From positions 124,001 through 188,000 of the forward strand of contig NDFF03000004.1 in assembly GCA_002150815.3 (NCBI GenBank): DNA of 64,000 nucleotides, written 5' to 3'. Numbering within the stretch: position 1 is the stretch's first letter; each line of letters begins with the position of its first letter. Position numbers and translations under genes: made by a program. This document shows, piece after piece, positions 32,521 through 43,763 of the stretch. This DNA is from Grammothele lineata (Eukaryota; Basidiomycota; Agaricomycetes; Polyporales; Polyporaceae). The notes below the pieces were generated by a model. That model saw nothing but the letters and a program-made list of their open reading frames with translations. It had not been told where the DNA came from and made no database searches.

Positions 32521-35186
32521 ACTTCATAGCATCTTCACACCTAAGTTGGGGGCGAATGATACCAGCACCGCGCACGCCCGAACGAGGCGTGGGCGGAGCG
32601 GCGCATCGCGCACCCCTTGGAAGATGAGCGATATGACCGATGACGATGAAGAAACCTGAAGCAAACACAACGCAGGAGAAGCGAGAGTCGACCACGGAGA
32701 CTAGGATAGATTCGGAGGGAGAGACGTGCACGGTTTGGAGCGAGCAAAGAGCGAGAGCGGAAGGCAAGTCGCAGGGCCACGACTCGGACTCAAGAGCGCG
32801 AAGAAAGAGATCGCGGATCACGTGGATACAATCGCGCCTGCGTGATGACTAATACTCTGGCCCGTCGCCCGACTCATCGCCCGTTGCCCACGCCGTCGCG
32901 AGCCGCGCTTGCCTTGGAAATTTGAAGTTTGAACTTCTTCTTCGTCCCTAGACTTGCATTTGAGTGGCACTCCTCCTCGTAATTCCATTCTTCGTACGAT
33001 CCAACAATCTCTAGTGCTGGCACTTTTCAGTGACTAGTACTGCCACATCCCTGGTAAGTCATCGCGTCGTTGTATCAAGATCGAGTGAATGTTGACGTTC
33101 AACTTCCCCTGCAGTCCCGACGGCGACGCGTTCCGACCGCTGGTTCGCGCGCGCGACCTTCACCTTCTGGATCGACGCAGTGTTGTATGACAGGTATGTA
33201 GCACTCAAGTCGCCACTCTCTAAGATGATTGCATTCTGAACCGTTTCTGAACGGGTACATTCAGATTCATACCTCGCTCGTCCGACGCCTCCCTCTAAGT
33301 ATACGAGAGTTGGGATCTATGGCGTTGCCAAAATAGTCGCCTCGACCTCCGTCATCTAGTTATGACTCAACTCTTGAAGACGCTACGAACCTGGTCGGCC
33401 TTCCAATTATCTGCAATCTCGCCGTCACTGACTGGCACATTCACGACAGACGATGAGTAACGAGGAACGACGGCTTATGCATCCATCGAAGATGGCTATT
33501 TCTTCACACGTAGTTGTACGTTTTCCCTTCTCTACCTCGATCGAGCTCAATCATGCCTAGGATCACGCTGCCTGTGCACAGCGTACCTTCCCCTGGCCCG
33601 ACCGCTTCGGCGAGCATCGCAACCGGGCACTTCCACCAACTGTCCAAGGACGGGCACAGATGATACACCACTCGATCCCACGCCACTTCGCCTTCGTGAC
33701 TTGCTTCTTATCGTCGCTGCCTTGATCTAGCAGCGCGAACACGCTCTGGCAGCGTGCCCCTTGCCCTACGACCAAACATGTCGCGCTCTCTCTACGAGTG
33801 CCGTGAGTACATTTCCAGTGGGCCTGAAGGTCTCCCGCTACGTTAGCGTCGTAGTCGGCATGTGTATGTGACGCATTACTGACATCCTCGATTCATAGCA
33901 CACCCCGTCAATTTTCTTCATCCCCTCCTCCGAAACGTACGCGCCGATAGGCCACACGTGTGCATAACTTCCATAATCCTCGGGAGGCAGTACAAAGCCG
34001 CTCCGGTGCCTCGTTCAGCTCTCCAGAAGATGCGCAAGTTCTGTCCCGCACGGCGTATTTGGGGCCCGGGTTCGTGCCACAGAATGCAAAGCTTCGTGCG
34101 GACGCGGGCAGTGCGAGATAGACACGGTTGCCCGTAAGCTCGCGCAGCGCCTCGGACTCATTTCTCGCTGTAGTAGGGTTCTGCCTGTCAGACGAGGACT
34201 TCCTATTTGCTCAGAACTCAGAAGTACTCCCGGCGGAATAGCACGCGCCTGAGACGGTCAACCTCGGTCCTGCGCAGTGACTCCAAGGTGCGGCCGAGTA
34301 GCCTGAGAAGCAACGACGATACAGCTGATACTACGATGTTCTATAGACAAGTTTAGCCCGTTGGTCCTCATGCAACGCTCCCCTGCTAGTGGCGTCGCGT
34401 GCGACACGTGCATGAGGGACACAACAGCACCCCTGCTTCCATTAGTCTCCAAGCGCCTGGGTACAGCAGAAGGTCGCATCGCCCTGTGACCCAGTTGAAT
34501 GGAGGTGCGCTATGCGAACCATATTCTGATGATGGAGTGCCGTGCAGCGGCAGCCAATGCTGACGCCCTGCGGCAGCTTTTCACCACTCGTTCGAGCATT
34601 TATACGCGCATTCTACTTTATTATCACTACCTACATCACCCACCGTACCATCCTGGTCAATTCTCAGGCATGCACTCCGTCTTCGCTCTACAGGCAACAT
34701 TCGAGTACTAACGAATGGCTTGCGGCGATGCACGCCATCGGTCGTTGCGGCATCGGAGACCGCGAAATTTTCTTGCGCTTCAATCACGCGACGGGCCTTC
34801 TGCGGACTCAGGGGAGGCAGGGAAGCAGGTGTATACGTCTTCGGCAGACAGAACGGTGGGACACCTTCGAATTCGCGGGACTGCTGGATGTTTTTCATGT
34901 AACTAAGGTTATGGGGCTGGGCTGACCCAGCCTGAGGAGCGTCCACGATTGAAGAGTGCAGCATTCTGAGTGCTTCGGCCACCGCCCCATGCAGAAACGT
35001 GGTGGATTTGCTCCTCATGACTGACGCGTGTCTGCAGGACTACCGAAGGGTAACCAGCATGCACACACTTTGACGCTGTATCTCGTTCTTAAGGCCTCCT
35101 CACAGCCCATCCTCCCTTGAACGCCGCCTGCTCGTCTCCATCTCCATTCCGGTGCACTCGTATACTATCCCAAACCCCGCTGGAAG
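32521..35186. other. Spacer between HET2 and HET3
   Basis: About 2.7 kb with no intact gene. The stretch near 32812-33090 is paralogous to 39387-39640 and 44085-44320. The stretch near 33100-33330 resembles 39700-39890. The stretch near 34830-35030 resembles 46040-46180 and part of the tandem unit (near 27000-27060). It therefore consists largely of duplicated HET-cassette flanks at different stages of decay. Confidence 0.55.
32812..33090 (+). repeat. HET-array intergenic repeat, copy 1
   Basis: Begins with tcacgtggatacaa and includes gatgactaatactctggccc and a gtaagtcatc splice-like end. Related sequence follows at 39387-39640 and 44085-44320. The family is diverged and non-coding as far as I can see. 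Confidence 0.6.
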
Positions 35187-35245
35187 GTATTTTCTGACCG
35201 CATCGAGGTTGACCGCTTCAGGATAACAAACTGCCCACAGATATC

Positions 35246-37761
35246 ATGTGGCTTCTCAGTACTGAACGTGCCGAGCTGCGGTATTTCTCCGATGCCAACA
35301 ACGTCCCAGGAGGCTACGCTATCCTCTCCCACACCTGGAGCCAGAATGAGGACGAGCCGGAGCAGACATTCCAGGATGTCCAGGCGATCATCGACGAATG
35401 TAAGACCTCGGGCAAAATCCCACTCAAACACACGGGGCTCGCGAAGAAGATTCGGAACTGCTGTCGCATGGCCAAGCAGGACGGGTACAAGTATGTATGG
35501 ATTGATACTTGTTGCATCGACAAGCACAGCAGCACAGAGCTTTCGGAGGCAATCAACTCTATGTTCAACTGGTACGTCGCTGCGGAGGTGTGCTACGCGT
35601 ACCTGGAGGACGTCCCGAAGGGCGAGGATCCGAATGCCGAGGACTCGGCGTTCCGGCGGGCGAGGTGGCACACGCGCGGGTGGACGCTCCAGGAACTGCT
35701 TGCCCCAGCATTGGTGGTCTTCCTCTCGGCGGAATGGGAGGTCATCGGGACGAAGGGTGGCCTCAGCGACATCCTCGAGGAGTGTACGAAGATTGATAAG
35801 GCATATCTCACGCGGGATCGGAGCTTCTTCAAGGCCTCGATCATGGAGCGGATGCGATGGGCTTCCGAGCGCCAGACGACGCGGGTCGAAGACGAGGCAT
35901 ATTCTCTGCTCGGGTTGTTCAACGTGAACTTGCCGACGATGTACGGCGAGGGTCGGCAGGCGTTTCAGCGTCTGCAGCAGGAGCTGGCCACGAAGGAGCA
36001 ATATGTTGACACTACTCTTTTCGTCTGGGGAACCTGGCACACGGACGAAGTTGCGTCTGAACGCCTCCCGCTAAGCCTGTCAATAATCCACTCAGACCAC
36101 GAGGGGGACAATGTCACGTGTCGCTTCCTTTTCGCTTCCTCTCCCCGCGACTTCCGCTCCAATGGGCATCTATTGTATACACCCATGCTTGGCTCCTCGT
36201 CTGTCCTCCAGCCATATCTCCCGACCCAGTGGACAGATCAGGTACTCCGTTGTGTTGTGAAGATGAAACTCTTTTCTGACTTTTGTGTACTGAATAGACG
36301 GCGAACACTGTCGGGGACGAGAGCAAACGGGAGACAGGTCCGTTTGGAGAGATCGACCTGCCATCGATCAAGTTCATCAGCCGTCACGTCGCAAAGTGCC
36401 GCTTCCCAGTCGCTGAAGTTGACGGCTTCACGATCGCCGTCCTTCTCGCCGAGACCGAGAACGAGCACCTCGGCCTGCTCTTCCACCCTGCGCCCGAGTC
36501 TGAGTTGCAAGTCCCCTCGCGGAAGACGTACTACGTCGAATGGCCGTTCAGGCATCCGTACATCGGCGACTGGGCCCGCTGCCGAGTAGCGCTCCTCGGT
36601 AGAGACCTGTACAATCTAACCTTCCGAGGGAAACGCTTCAATGCTACTTGGCGCGACATCTACATCCACGCCACTCCGTCGACACTCGTTCGAGGCGACC
36701 CAGCGCATCTCATCGAGCGCTTCGGTGCCGACCGCGACCCAGCGCCGTTCCGGATCCCGCGCTGGCAGCTCAACGCGTTCATGGCCCTAGGCATGCTCCC
36801 AGAAACGCTCTTTATGAGCTCTGACTCGTACGCGCAGTCCGTGATGTTGATCAATATCAGGAATCTCGTTACGAGCCAGAGAGTAGTCCTCCACCTGGGA
36901 CTCTGCACGCGTCGGGCCCCGCCCCATAGCGAGGACGGAGCGCTGCCGCACTGGGCATGGGCCAGACTGTTTGACTTCCATACGCCGGGCTCTTGGGAAG
37001 ACTCGGCACACCCACACGACTGCACGACGGACCACGTAGACGACTGGCCTGGGGGCGTGCGCACGTTCGTAGAAAAGGGGCGTGAAGTCCGTCTCCAGGC
37101 TAAGCGCTGCTCGCATGACCCCGCCCGCACACGCGTACTGCTCTTTGAGCTTCGCGGGAGGGTGTATGAAGACATGCAGCGTAAGGCGGGAGTGTGGGTC
37201 TCCGGCCACGCGCCTTCGAATCTGGGCCCCAGTGAGATTGCCAAATCTTCGTCCAGTCGCTCGCTCGCTCCTCCTGCTCTTTCCTCTATGACTCTCCTCC
37301 ATTCGGACTCGGAGCGTCCGTCGGGCCGCGCGAGAACGACCTCACGCCCACGCGGTAGCAATGAGCTTGCTACAGCGACTACCCCCGCCACCTCGGACCG
37401 GTCTCTTCCGCACGGTACTGAACTAGGAGTGCTTCGGTTTCGGGACCGCGACCAGGCCACCTCCAAAGGGCCCAGCCGCGCTACACCACCACTCACAAGT
37501 AGTTCGCCCTCTGCGCCTAGTCCGGAACGCATACTCAGCCCCAAGTCAGGCAGTCCGCACCGCGGCAACGCTGCGAGGCAGAACGACCGCCTCGCTCCAC
37601 GGACGACTCCCCCATCGACCCCTGGTTCATCCAGCTCATCCAGCGTTAGTTCTACGCCGGGAGCCCGTCGCCGCACCCCTGCTACGGGGACGTCTCATTC
37701 GAGCTCTGATCGCGCGTCCGATTCGGGGTCGGCGACGCGTCAACGCGCACCATGGAGATAG
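35246..37761 (+). CDS. HET3: intact HET-domain protein with Ser/Arg-rich tail
   Basis: Two exons, 35246-36241 and 36298-37761, encode about 819 residues without interruption. The HET domain (about residues 20-235) has GGYAILSHTW, YKYVWIDTCCID, EAINSMFNWYVAAEVCYAYL, RGWTLQELLAPAL, TRVEDEAYSLLGLFNV (Ser where paralogues have Cys) and MYGEGRQAF. A linker with FLFASSPRDF and LQPYLPTQWTDQ ends at the intron. The second module (about 350-640) has RHVAKCRFPVAEV, EHLGLLFHPAPESELQ, YYVEWPF, ALLGRDLYNLTFRGK, PFRIPRWQLNA and HDCTTDHVDDWPGG. The tail is rich in Ser, Arg, Pro and Thr. HET domains are TIR-related cell-death effectors in fungal heterokaryon incompatibility; the second module is unknown to me. 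A predicted leader intron (35187-35240) precedes the ATG. Confidence 0.9.
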
Positions 37762-38117
37762 GACGTTCTTATGAGCAAACACGCACTGGAGCTATTCTTC
37801 TTGGAGGGTGGGTAGATCTTCGAGCAGGATACTGATTGTCTCTGGCACCGTGGCACGCCGCACCGTTGTCCGTAGACTGCGACTCGGACATGGACCAATG
37901 CTTTTCTTTGTGTCTCAGCATGGGCTTGAGCGTTTGTATAGAATTCCGAGAATGGATTTTATTTACGGAGAGATGAGAGCTGTGTCATGCTCCCAGCGCG
38001 CGGGCGGGAAGAAGCACAGACTTGGAGTCAGGAGCAAAAGGACGGACACGCGGCTCGGAAACCGCCGAAAATGACGCAAACGACGCGTGAACATCCCAAC
38101 TATGGATCACAGCACAC

Positions 38118-38205
38118 ACCGACTGTACATTGAGCTTCGCGGGAAAGTGTACGAGTAGATGCAGCGCGAGGCGGGTGTGCGGCTTTCCTTCCCCGCGCCT
38201 TCGGA
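38118..38205 (+). pseudogene. Fragment of HET-family second module
   Basis: Translates to LYIELRGKVYE, a stop, then MQREAGVRLSFPAPS, matching the conserved end of the second module in the intact paralogues (IELRGKVYE.MQREAGVWLSGHAPS). It is a remnant of another family copy whose upstream part is gone. Confidence 0.8.
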
Positions 38206-39386
38206 ACAGGGAGCAGTTGTCCCGACGCCGCCCCGGGGTGATACTTCCCCTTTCTCTCCTCTTCGACCTGATGTCGACCGTATCTCTATCAAACGGTCTC
38301 ATGTCAGCCTCAAAACCAGTAATGGTCTCACCTACGCCATCTGTGCAGCCGCTGCTGTTGCTTTTTGGACGTCACATCCTCCGTACCGCGCCGCCGAGGA
38401 GGTATCCCCGACTACATCCTTCGCAATCGTTCTCGCCGTGGCAGTGGGACAGTGGTGTCCTCTACTTTCAACCACTTCATCGTTTCTCACACACATTGAA
38501 TCCATCGGGAGAGGAACATCATTCGTTGCCAACGCCTCTTCATTACAGTACGTGACAGACATTCCTGGTCTGTTTACCCAGTACAAGGCTTATGTTCTAC
38601 GCTGCATGTCGTCCGTCACCCCGGAAAGGCTACCATATCAAGCAAGCAAGTCGAGGCTCGACCGCGGTTCGCAAACATCGGCACGGGCGGCCGCGCCCTC
38701 CGACGTGGGTGAGGCGCGCTCCGCAAAATTGAGGCGTACTGAGCCCTCACGAAGCGCGGTGCACTGGATGTGTGAGCGTCGTGGGTCGCGGAGAGGCCGC
38801 ATTACTCGAAATCGAAGTGACTGGCTCTAAACGCGGACGCACTACGAGAGTGTGTGCTCCACCGCCCCATTGTTCAGTGCGAAGAAGACCGTAAATCACC
38901 CAGATATATTAACAGCACACCCACGGAGAGGGACGCGAACATATCCACGTCCCACTCCCACCCGTGGCGTCTGGTGTGATGCCCCAGGTTGCTGCTGCAT
39001 CTCGGACGCCGGGTTGCAGCAGCATCAGCACATGCCAGGCGCAAGGGAGAGTGGGGTTGAATGGGGAGCTCAGACACAATGAAGCGCGACTTACCATGGG
39101 AATTTAAGTTGCGGCAAAGCCATTGCGTGATCAAGGCTGCATGCAGGCGTTGGCTTTGCAACATGAGCGAAGGCGAACTTGACGGCTCGCACTGCCAGCG
39201 GCGGGGCGATAGCGCTTGTTATGTCGCCAGCACTGGCGATGGGGAAGAATAGTTGACGAAGAGCATGTGAATGAATATTGTCGATGAGTGACGAAGCGGG
39301 GATAGACTCGGAGGAAGAGACGTCCGCTGGAGTGAGTTGGCAGCTGGAAAGAGCGAGACTCGGAGGCGGAGGGAGAGTTTGAGCAT

Positions 39387-39640
39387 CACGTGGATACAAG
39401 GGCGTTTGCACGATGACTAAGACTCCGGCCCGTCGCCCGATCGCGCGTCCAGCGCCCGCCCCGAGAAGTTGCCAACCTCCGACCTTCAAGTTCGTCTCCA
39501 GCCTTGCCTTCGAGCACCCCTCCAACTCGTACCACTGTTCAAGCTCAAGATATACGCACGATAAAGCAGTATCAGCACTGGCGCTTCTCAATGATCAGTA
39601 TTCCTCTAGCAAGTCGTCCTATCGCCGGGCCAGGATCAAG
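39387..39640 (+). repeat. HET-array intergenic repeat, copy 2
   Basis: Begins gagcatcacgtggatacaag and shares the order of short blocks (gatgactaag.ctc.ggcccgtcgcccg, then gcactggcgcttctcaatga) with 32812-33090 and 44085-44320. Confidence 0.6.
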
Positions 39641-40685
39641 TAATGCCAGTGACATCTGGGCCTCAGAACCTCCGGCCGCGACTCATCACGGCGACACGCT
39701 TCAACAATTGTTTTCCACGCGCGACCTTTTCCTTTTCGAGCCATGGAGTATCGTATCAAAACGGTTGGCTGCTGCATATCAGGTACGTAGCATTCTTGTC
39801 ACACTCTGAGACAGTCGTATTCCAATCAGTCGCATTCAGATTCATCCCTCACTCGACACAACCCTCCCTTCACGTATACAAGAGCTCGGTTGTATGATGC
39901 TGCTCAGATGACCTCTCCGCTACATGTGCATTGCGCCGCACATATAACTGCGTTCTCCTCGAGTCTTCCCACCCCTCTCGCCTGCATACTTACCGCAGCG
40001 CGATTCTCGCATTCGCACAGTGGCTCGACCGGACACGAGAGTACATTCTCCCACACAATACCACAATTTTGCGGCATCGCTAGACCGGCCAGGCCGGCTC
40101 CATGACTGGCCGTTCGATCTTCATCTAGCTCCGCCCGCAGGATCGGAAACCCTGCGCCTCTCTGTTCCCCGCCGCCTCAACTCCCCTCTCCTCTTTACGA
40201 CTCAGTTCGTGAAGATGCCGCGAATCCGGTCAGCTTATCATCGGTCCGAGGCCTAGTAGTATCTGCGCTGGTATGCGTCTCTCGTATGTGTAACCTCATT
40301 TTGACTGACTGGCAGATCGCGACAGGCAAGGAACAACATATCAATCATTAGGGGGAACGAATATACCTTCTCACAGAGATGTACGTCTTCCTCTTTCTAA
40401 CCTCGACCACAACTAGTCTCACGCTCCGTACGCTCAGCTTACCTCTCCTGTGACGCAATCCATTCAACGAGCCTCGCAGTTAGACCTTTTCGTGGCGTCA
40501 CCAAGGATAATCACGAGCGACTCCACAACAGTCGATGTCGTACGTACTCCGCCTCTCGCGTCTCATCGCCGCCATCATCCAGTGGCATCCGGCCTGGACG
40601 AGGGTATTCCTCCAGCGCGCCTCCCGCCCGAGGCATGTACACGCTCAACCACGTCGCACGATACCTGTACGGCATGGTGAGCTCC

Positions 40686-40768
40686 ATTTCGCAAGTTCCA
40701 GCGCGTCCGAGAAGCTGATCCTCCGGCTGGGGCTCTGTGTGCGTGCCCCACCTAGCGCAGATGGACCG
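40686..40768 (+). pseudogene. Fragment of HET-family second module (LRLGLC block)
   Basis: The plus frame reads SSSASEKLILRLGLCVRAPPSADGP, which matches the paralogues' block NNKTSEMVVLRLGLCTRAPPAKDG. Surrounding sequence no longer encodes the family. It marks an older lost copy between HET3 and HET4. Confidence 0.8.
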
Positions 40769-41171
40769 TGCGGGCTCCACGTGGCGGACAGTTTAGTGAG
40801 ATAGAACTCAGTCGATCTGTGGACGCTTTCACACGAGGACAGCTCTTGTATTGATATATGCAATTGTGGTGACGGGCTGAGAACGACCCCGGGACGCGTC
40901 CATATCTATATGACGCCTCTCTGGACCGCATCGTTCGGGCGCGCAGTGGTATGCGGGAGGCACACGGTGACGGCATGGCGAGTCGGAGCTGGAACGCTTA
41001 CACCAGAAGTTGATCAAAAGGGCGGCGTCGTTTGCGCTCTACGTCGCTCGTTTTCTTCGACGGCTCACCTCGTCCTCGTCCTCGTCAGTCTCCACTCCGT
41101 CACTCGGTGAGTATCATATATATTCCTGCTGTTATGATCGATGACTATATGCTAATATACTATACGCAGAC

Positions 41172-43763
41172 ATGTTCTTGCTCAGCACCGACCGTGCCGA
41201 GCTCCATTTCTTCTCCAACGCCAACGCCGTACCGGGGGGCTACGCCATCCTGTCCCACACGTGGAGAGGAGAAGAGCAGACGTTCCAGCAGGTACAGGCG
41301 ATCATCGAGCAATGCAAGTCCACGGGGGAGAACCCGCGCGAACACAAACACCTCGCTGCGAAGATCCGAGAATGCTGTCGCGTGGCGGAGCGAGACGGGT
41401 ACAAGTACGTGTGGATTGACACGTGCTGCATCAACAAGGAGAGTAGTACTGAGCTCTCGGAGGCGATCAACTCAATGTTCAATTGGTACGTCGCTGCTGA
41501 GGTATGCTACGCGTACTTGGAGGACGTCCCGGGGGGCGAGGACCCAAAGGCCAAGAGCTCGGCGTTCCGGCGGGCTCGGTGGCACACGCGCGGATGGACG
41601 CTGCAGGAGCTGCTGGCGCCCGCGTTCGTCGTCTTCCTCTCGGCAGAGTGGGAACCTATTGGGACGAAGGAGGACCTCGGCGACACTCTCGAGAAGTGCA
41701 CTGGGATCGACAAGTCGTACCTGACGCGGGAGCAGAGCATCTTCAAGGCCTCGATTGGGGAACGGATGCGATGGGCGGGGAATCGCCAGACGACGCGGAT
41801 CGAAGACGAGGCGTATTGTCTGCTTGGACTGTTCAACGTGAACCTGCCGACGGTGTACGGCGAGGGCGGGCAAGCGTTCCAGCGTCTGCAGCATGAGCTC
41901 GCGACGAGGGAGCAGTACGTCGACACAACTCTCTTCGTCTGGGGAAACTGGCACACGGACGGGGAAGCAGAGCTCTCGGCCGTGAGGCTGTCTGCGATTC
42001 ATTCCAACTGGCACGACAGCGACGACATCGATCGCTTCCTTTTCGCTTCCTCACCCCGCAACTTCCGCCTTCACAAGTCTTCGTCCTACACTCCCACGCT
42101 TGCCTCGTCGTCTGTCCTCCAGCCGTATCTCCCAACCCAGCGAACGAATCAGGTACCTCTTCGTCTTGTGGAGATGGAATACTGCTAAAGTTTACGCTCC
42201 GAGCAGAAGGCGAAAACGGCCGGGAGAGAAAGCAAACGGGAGAGAGGCCCGTTTGGAGCGATCGATCTGCCATCGATCGAGTTCTCCAGCCGTCACGTCG
42301 CAAAGTGCCGCTTCCCTGTCGCCGAAGTCGCCGGCTTCACGATCGCCGTCCTCCTCGCCCAGACGGACGACGAGCACCTCGGCCTGCTCCTCCACCCTGC
42401 GCCCGAGTCTGAGCTGCAAATCCCCGCGCGGGAGACGCACTATGTCGCGTGGCCGTTCAAGGCGCCTGATGGAACGAGTGCCAACTGCCGGATGGCGTCC
42501 CTTGGTCGCGACCTCTACCACCTCACCTTCCGCGGCAAGCCCGTCGAGGCCACCTGGCGCGACATCTACATCCACGCCACTCCCTCGGCACTCGATCGTG
42601 CTGACCCAGCGCATGTCATTCAGCGCTTCGGAGCTGACTGCTCCCCGACAACGTTCCGCATCCCGCGCTGGCAGCTCAACGCGCTCATCGCCCTCGACAT
42701 GCTCCCCGCAGTGCGCTTTGCAAGCTCAGACCCGAACGCGCAGGGCGAGATGTTGGTCGACTTCTCGAACAACAAGACGAGCGAAATGGTCGTCCTCCGG
42801 CTCGGACTCTGCACGCGCGCGCCCCCCGCTAAGGATGGGGCGCTGCAGCACTGGGCGTGGGCCAGACCGTTAGACAATTCCACGTGGCACACGTGGAAAC
42901 ACACGCACCCGCACGACTGCAGAAAGGACCACGTCGACGACTGGCCCGACGGCGTGCGCGCGTTCGTACACGGCGAGCGCGAGGTCCGTCTCCTCGCTAC
43001 GCGGTGCGCACACGCCCCCATGCGCACGCGCGTGCTACATATCGAACTTCGCGGAAAGGTGTACGACAAAATGCAGCGCAACGCTGGAATATGGCTCTCC
43101 GGCCACGCGCCTTCAAATACTACAGATTCTAGCCAGGTAGTCAAAGCTCCACCCACTGGGCGCGCGCTCCAACTCGCGTCCCCCTCTTCCTCTCGCCAGC
43201 CGGCCAGTACACCCAGCCGTACAGGATCATCTTCACCTGCGGTCTGGGCCAGGAAGAGCATCGCGCCCGTGCGGCCGTCCGCCAGACGGCGGCCGTCTGC
43301 GTCCAGTTCCGCCAGATCCTCTAGCGTCGTGTCCGTCGCTCCGAGCCTGGGCGATAGCTCCGACCCCGCCCTTTCCAACGGGTCCAGCAGGTCTCCCTCC
43401 CGAATTCGGTCCCCCTCTCCCCCTGCGTCCCGCGCCCCGCGCGTGCACAGTGCACGTCCTACGTCCTCCCGCCGTAACGATCACACCAGCCGCAAGTCGC
43501 GCGCGCATGGGCGCGACCGCTCTCTCACATCATCTTCCTCCCCTTCCACGTCCAGTTCGCATGGTCGCTCGAGGTCTGATGTCCGGTCCAGTGCCAGATC
43601 AAAACCCGCGCCGGCGCGCCGCAACAGTGCGAATGGCAGTCGCTCTCCATCGGACGAGGACGTCCGCAGACGTCGCCGTACCGGTTCGAGTTCCGAATCG
43701 GACGGTGCTCGGTACAGCTCTAGATACAGCTCTAGAGGTGACACCGCGCCGCGGTGGCGATAG
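41172..43763 (+). CDS. HET4: intact HET-domain protein with Arg/Ser-rich tail
   Basis: Two exons, 41172-42152 and 42207-43763, give about 845 residues. The HET domain has GGYAILSHTW, YKYVWIDTCCIN, RGWTLQELLAPAFVVF, RIEDEAYCLLGLFNVN and TVYGEGGQAF. The second module has RHVAKCRFPVAEV, EHLGLLLHPAPESELQ, HYVAWPFKAP, SLGRDLYHLTFRGK, WRDIYIHATPS, FRIPRWQLNAL and KDHVDDWPDGVRAF. The last 200 or so residues are dense in Ser and Arg with SRSP, RSPS and SSSS runs and end GDTAPRWR. The first 110 codons and the tail are almost identical to HET6 at DNA level, while the part between is more diverged. The Arg/Ser tail could direct nuclear localisation or bind RNA or partners; that is inference. Leader intron 41107-41169. 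Confidence 0.9.

Larger units (their letters stand above)
37762..41106. other. Spacer between HET3 and HET4 with gene fragments
   Basis: About 3.3 kb. It holds two HET fragments (38118-38205 and 40686-40768), one copy of the array intergenic repeat (39387-39640) and the HET4 upstream region. The HET4 upstream region (about 40800-41106) is clearly paralogous to that of HET6 (about 51785-52110). Long open frames here (for example 38159-38830) start inside the HET fragment and have no recognisable domain. Confidence 0.55.
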
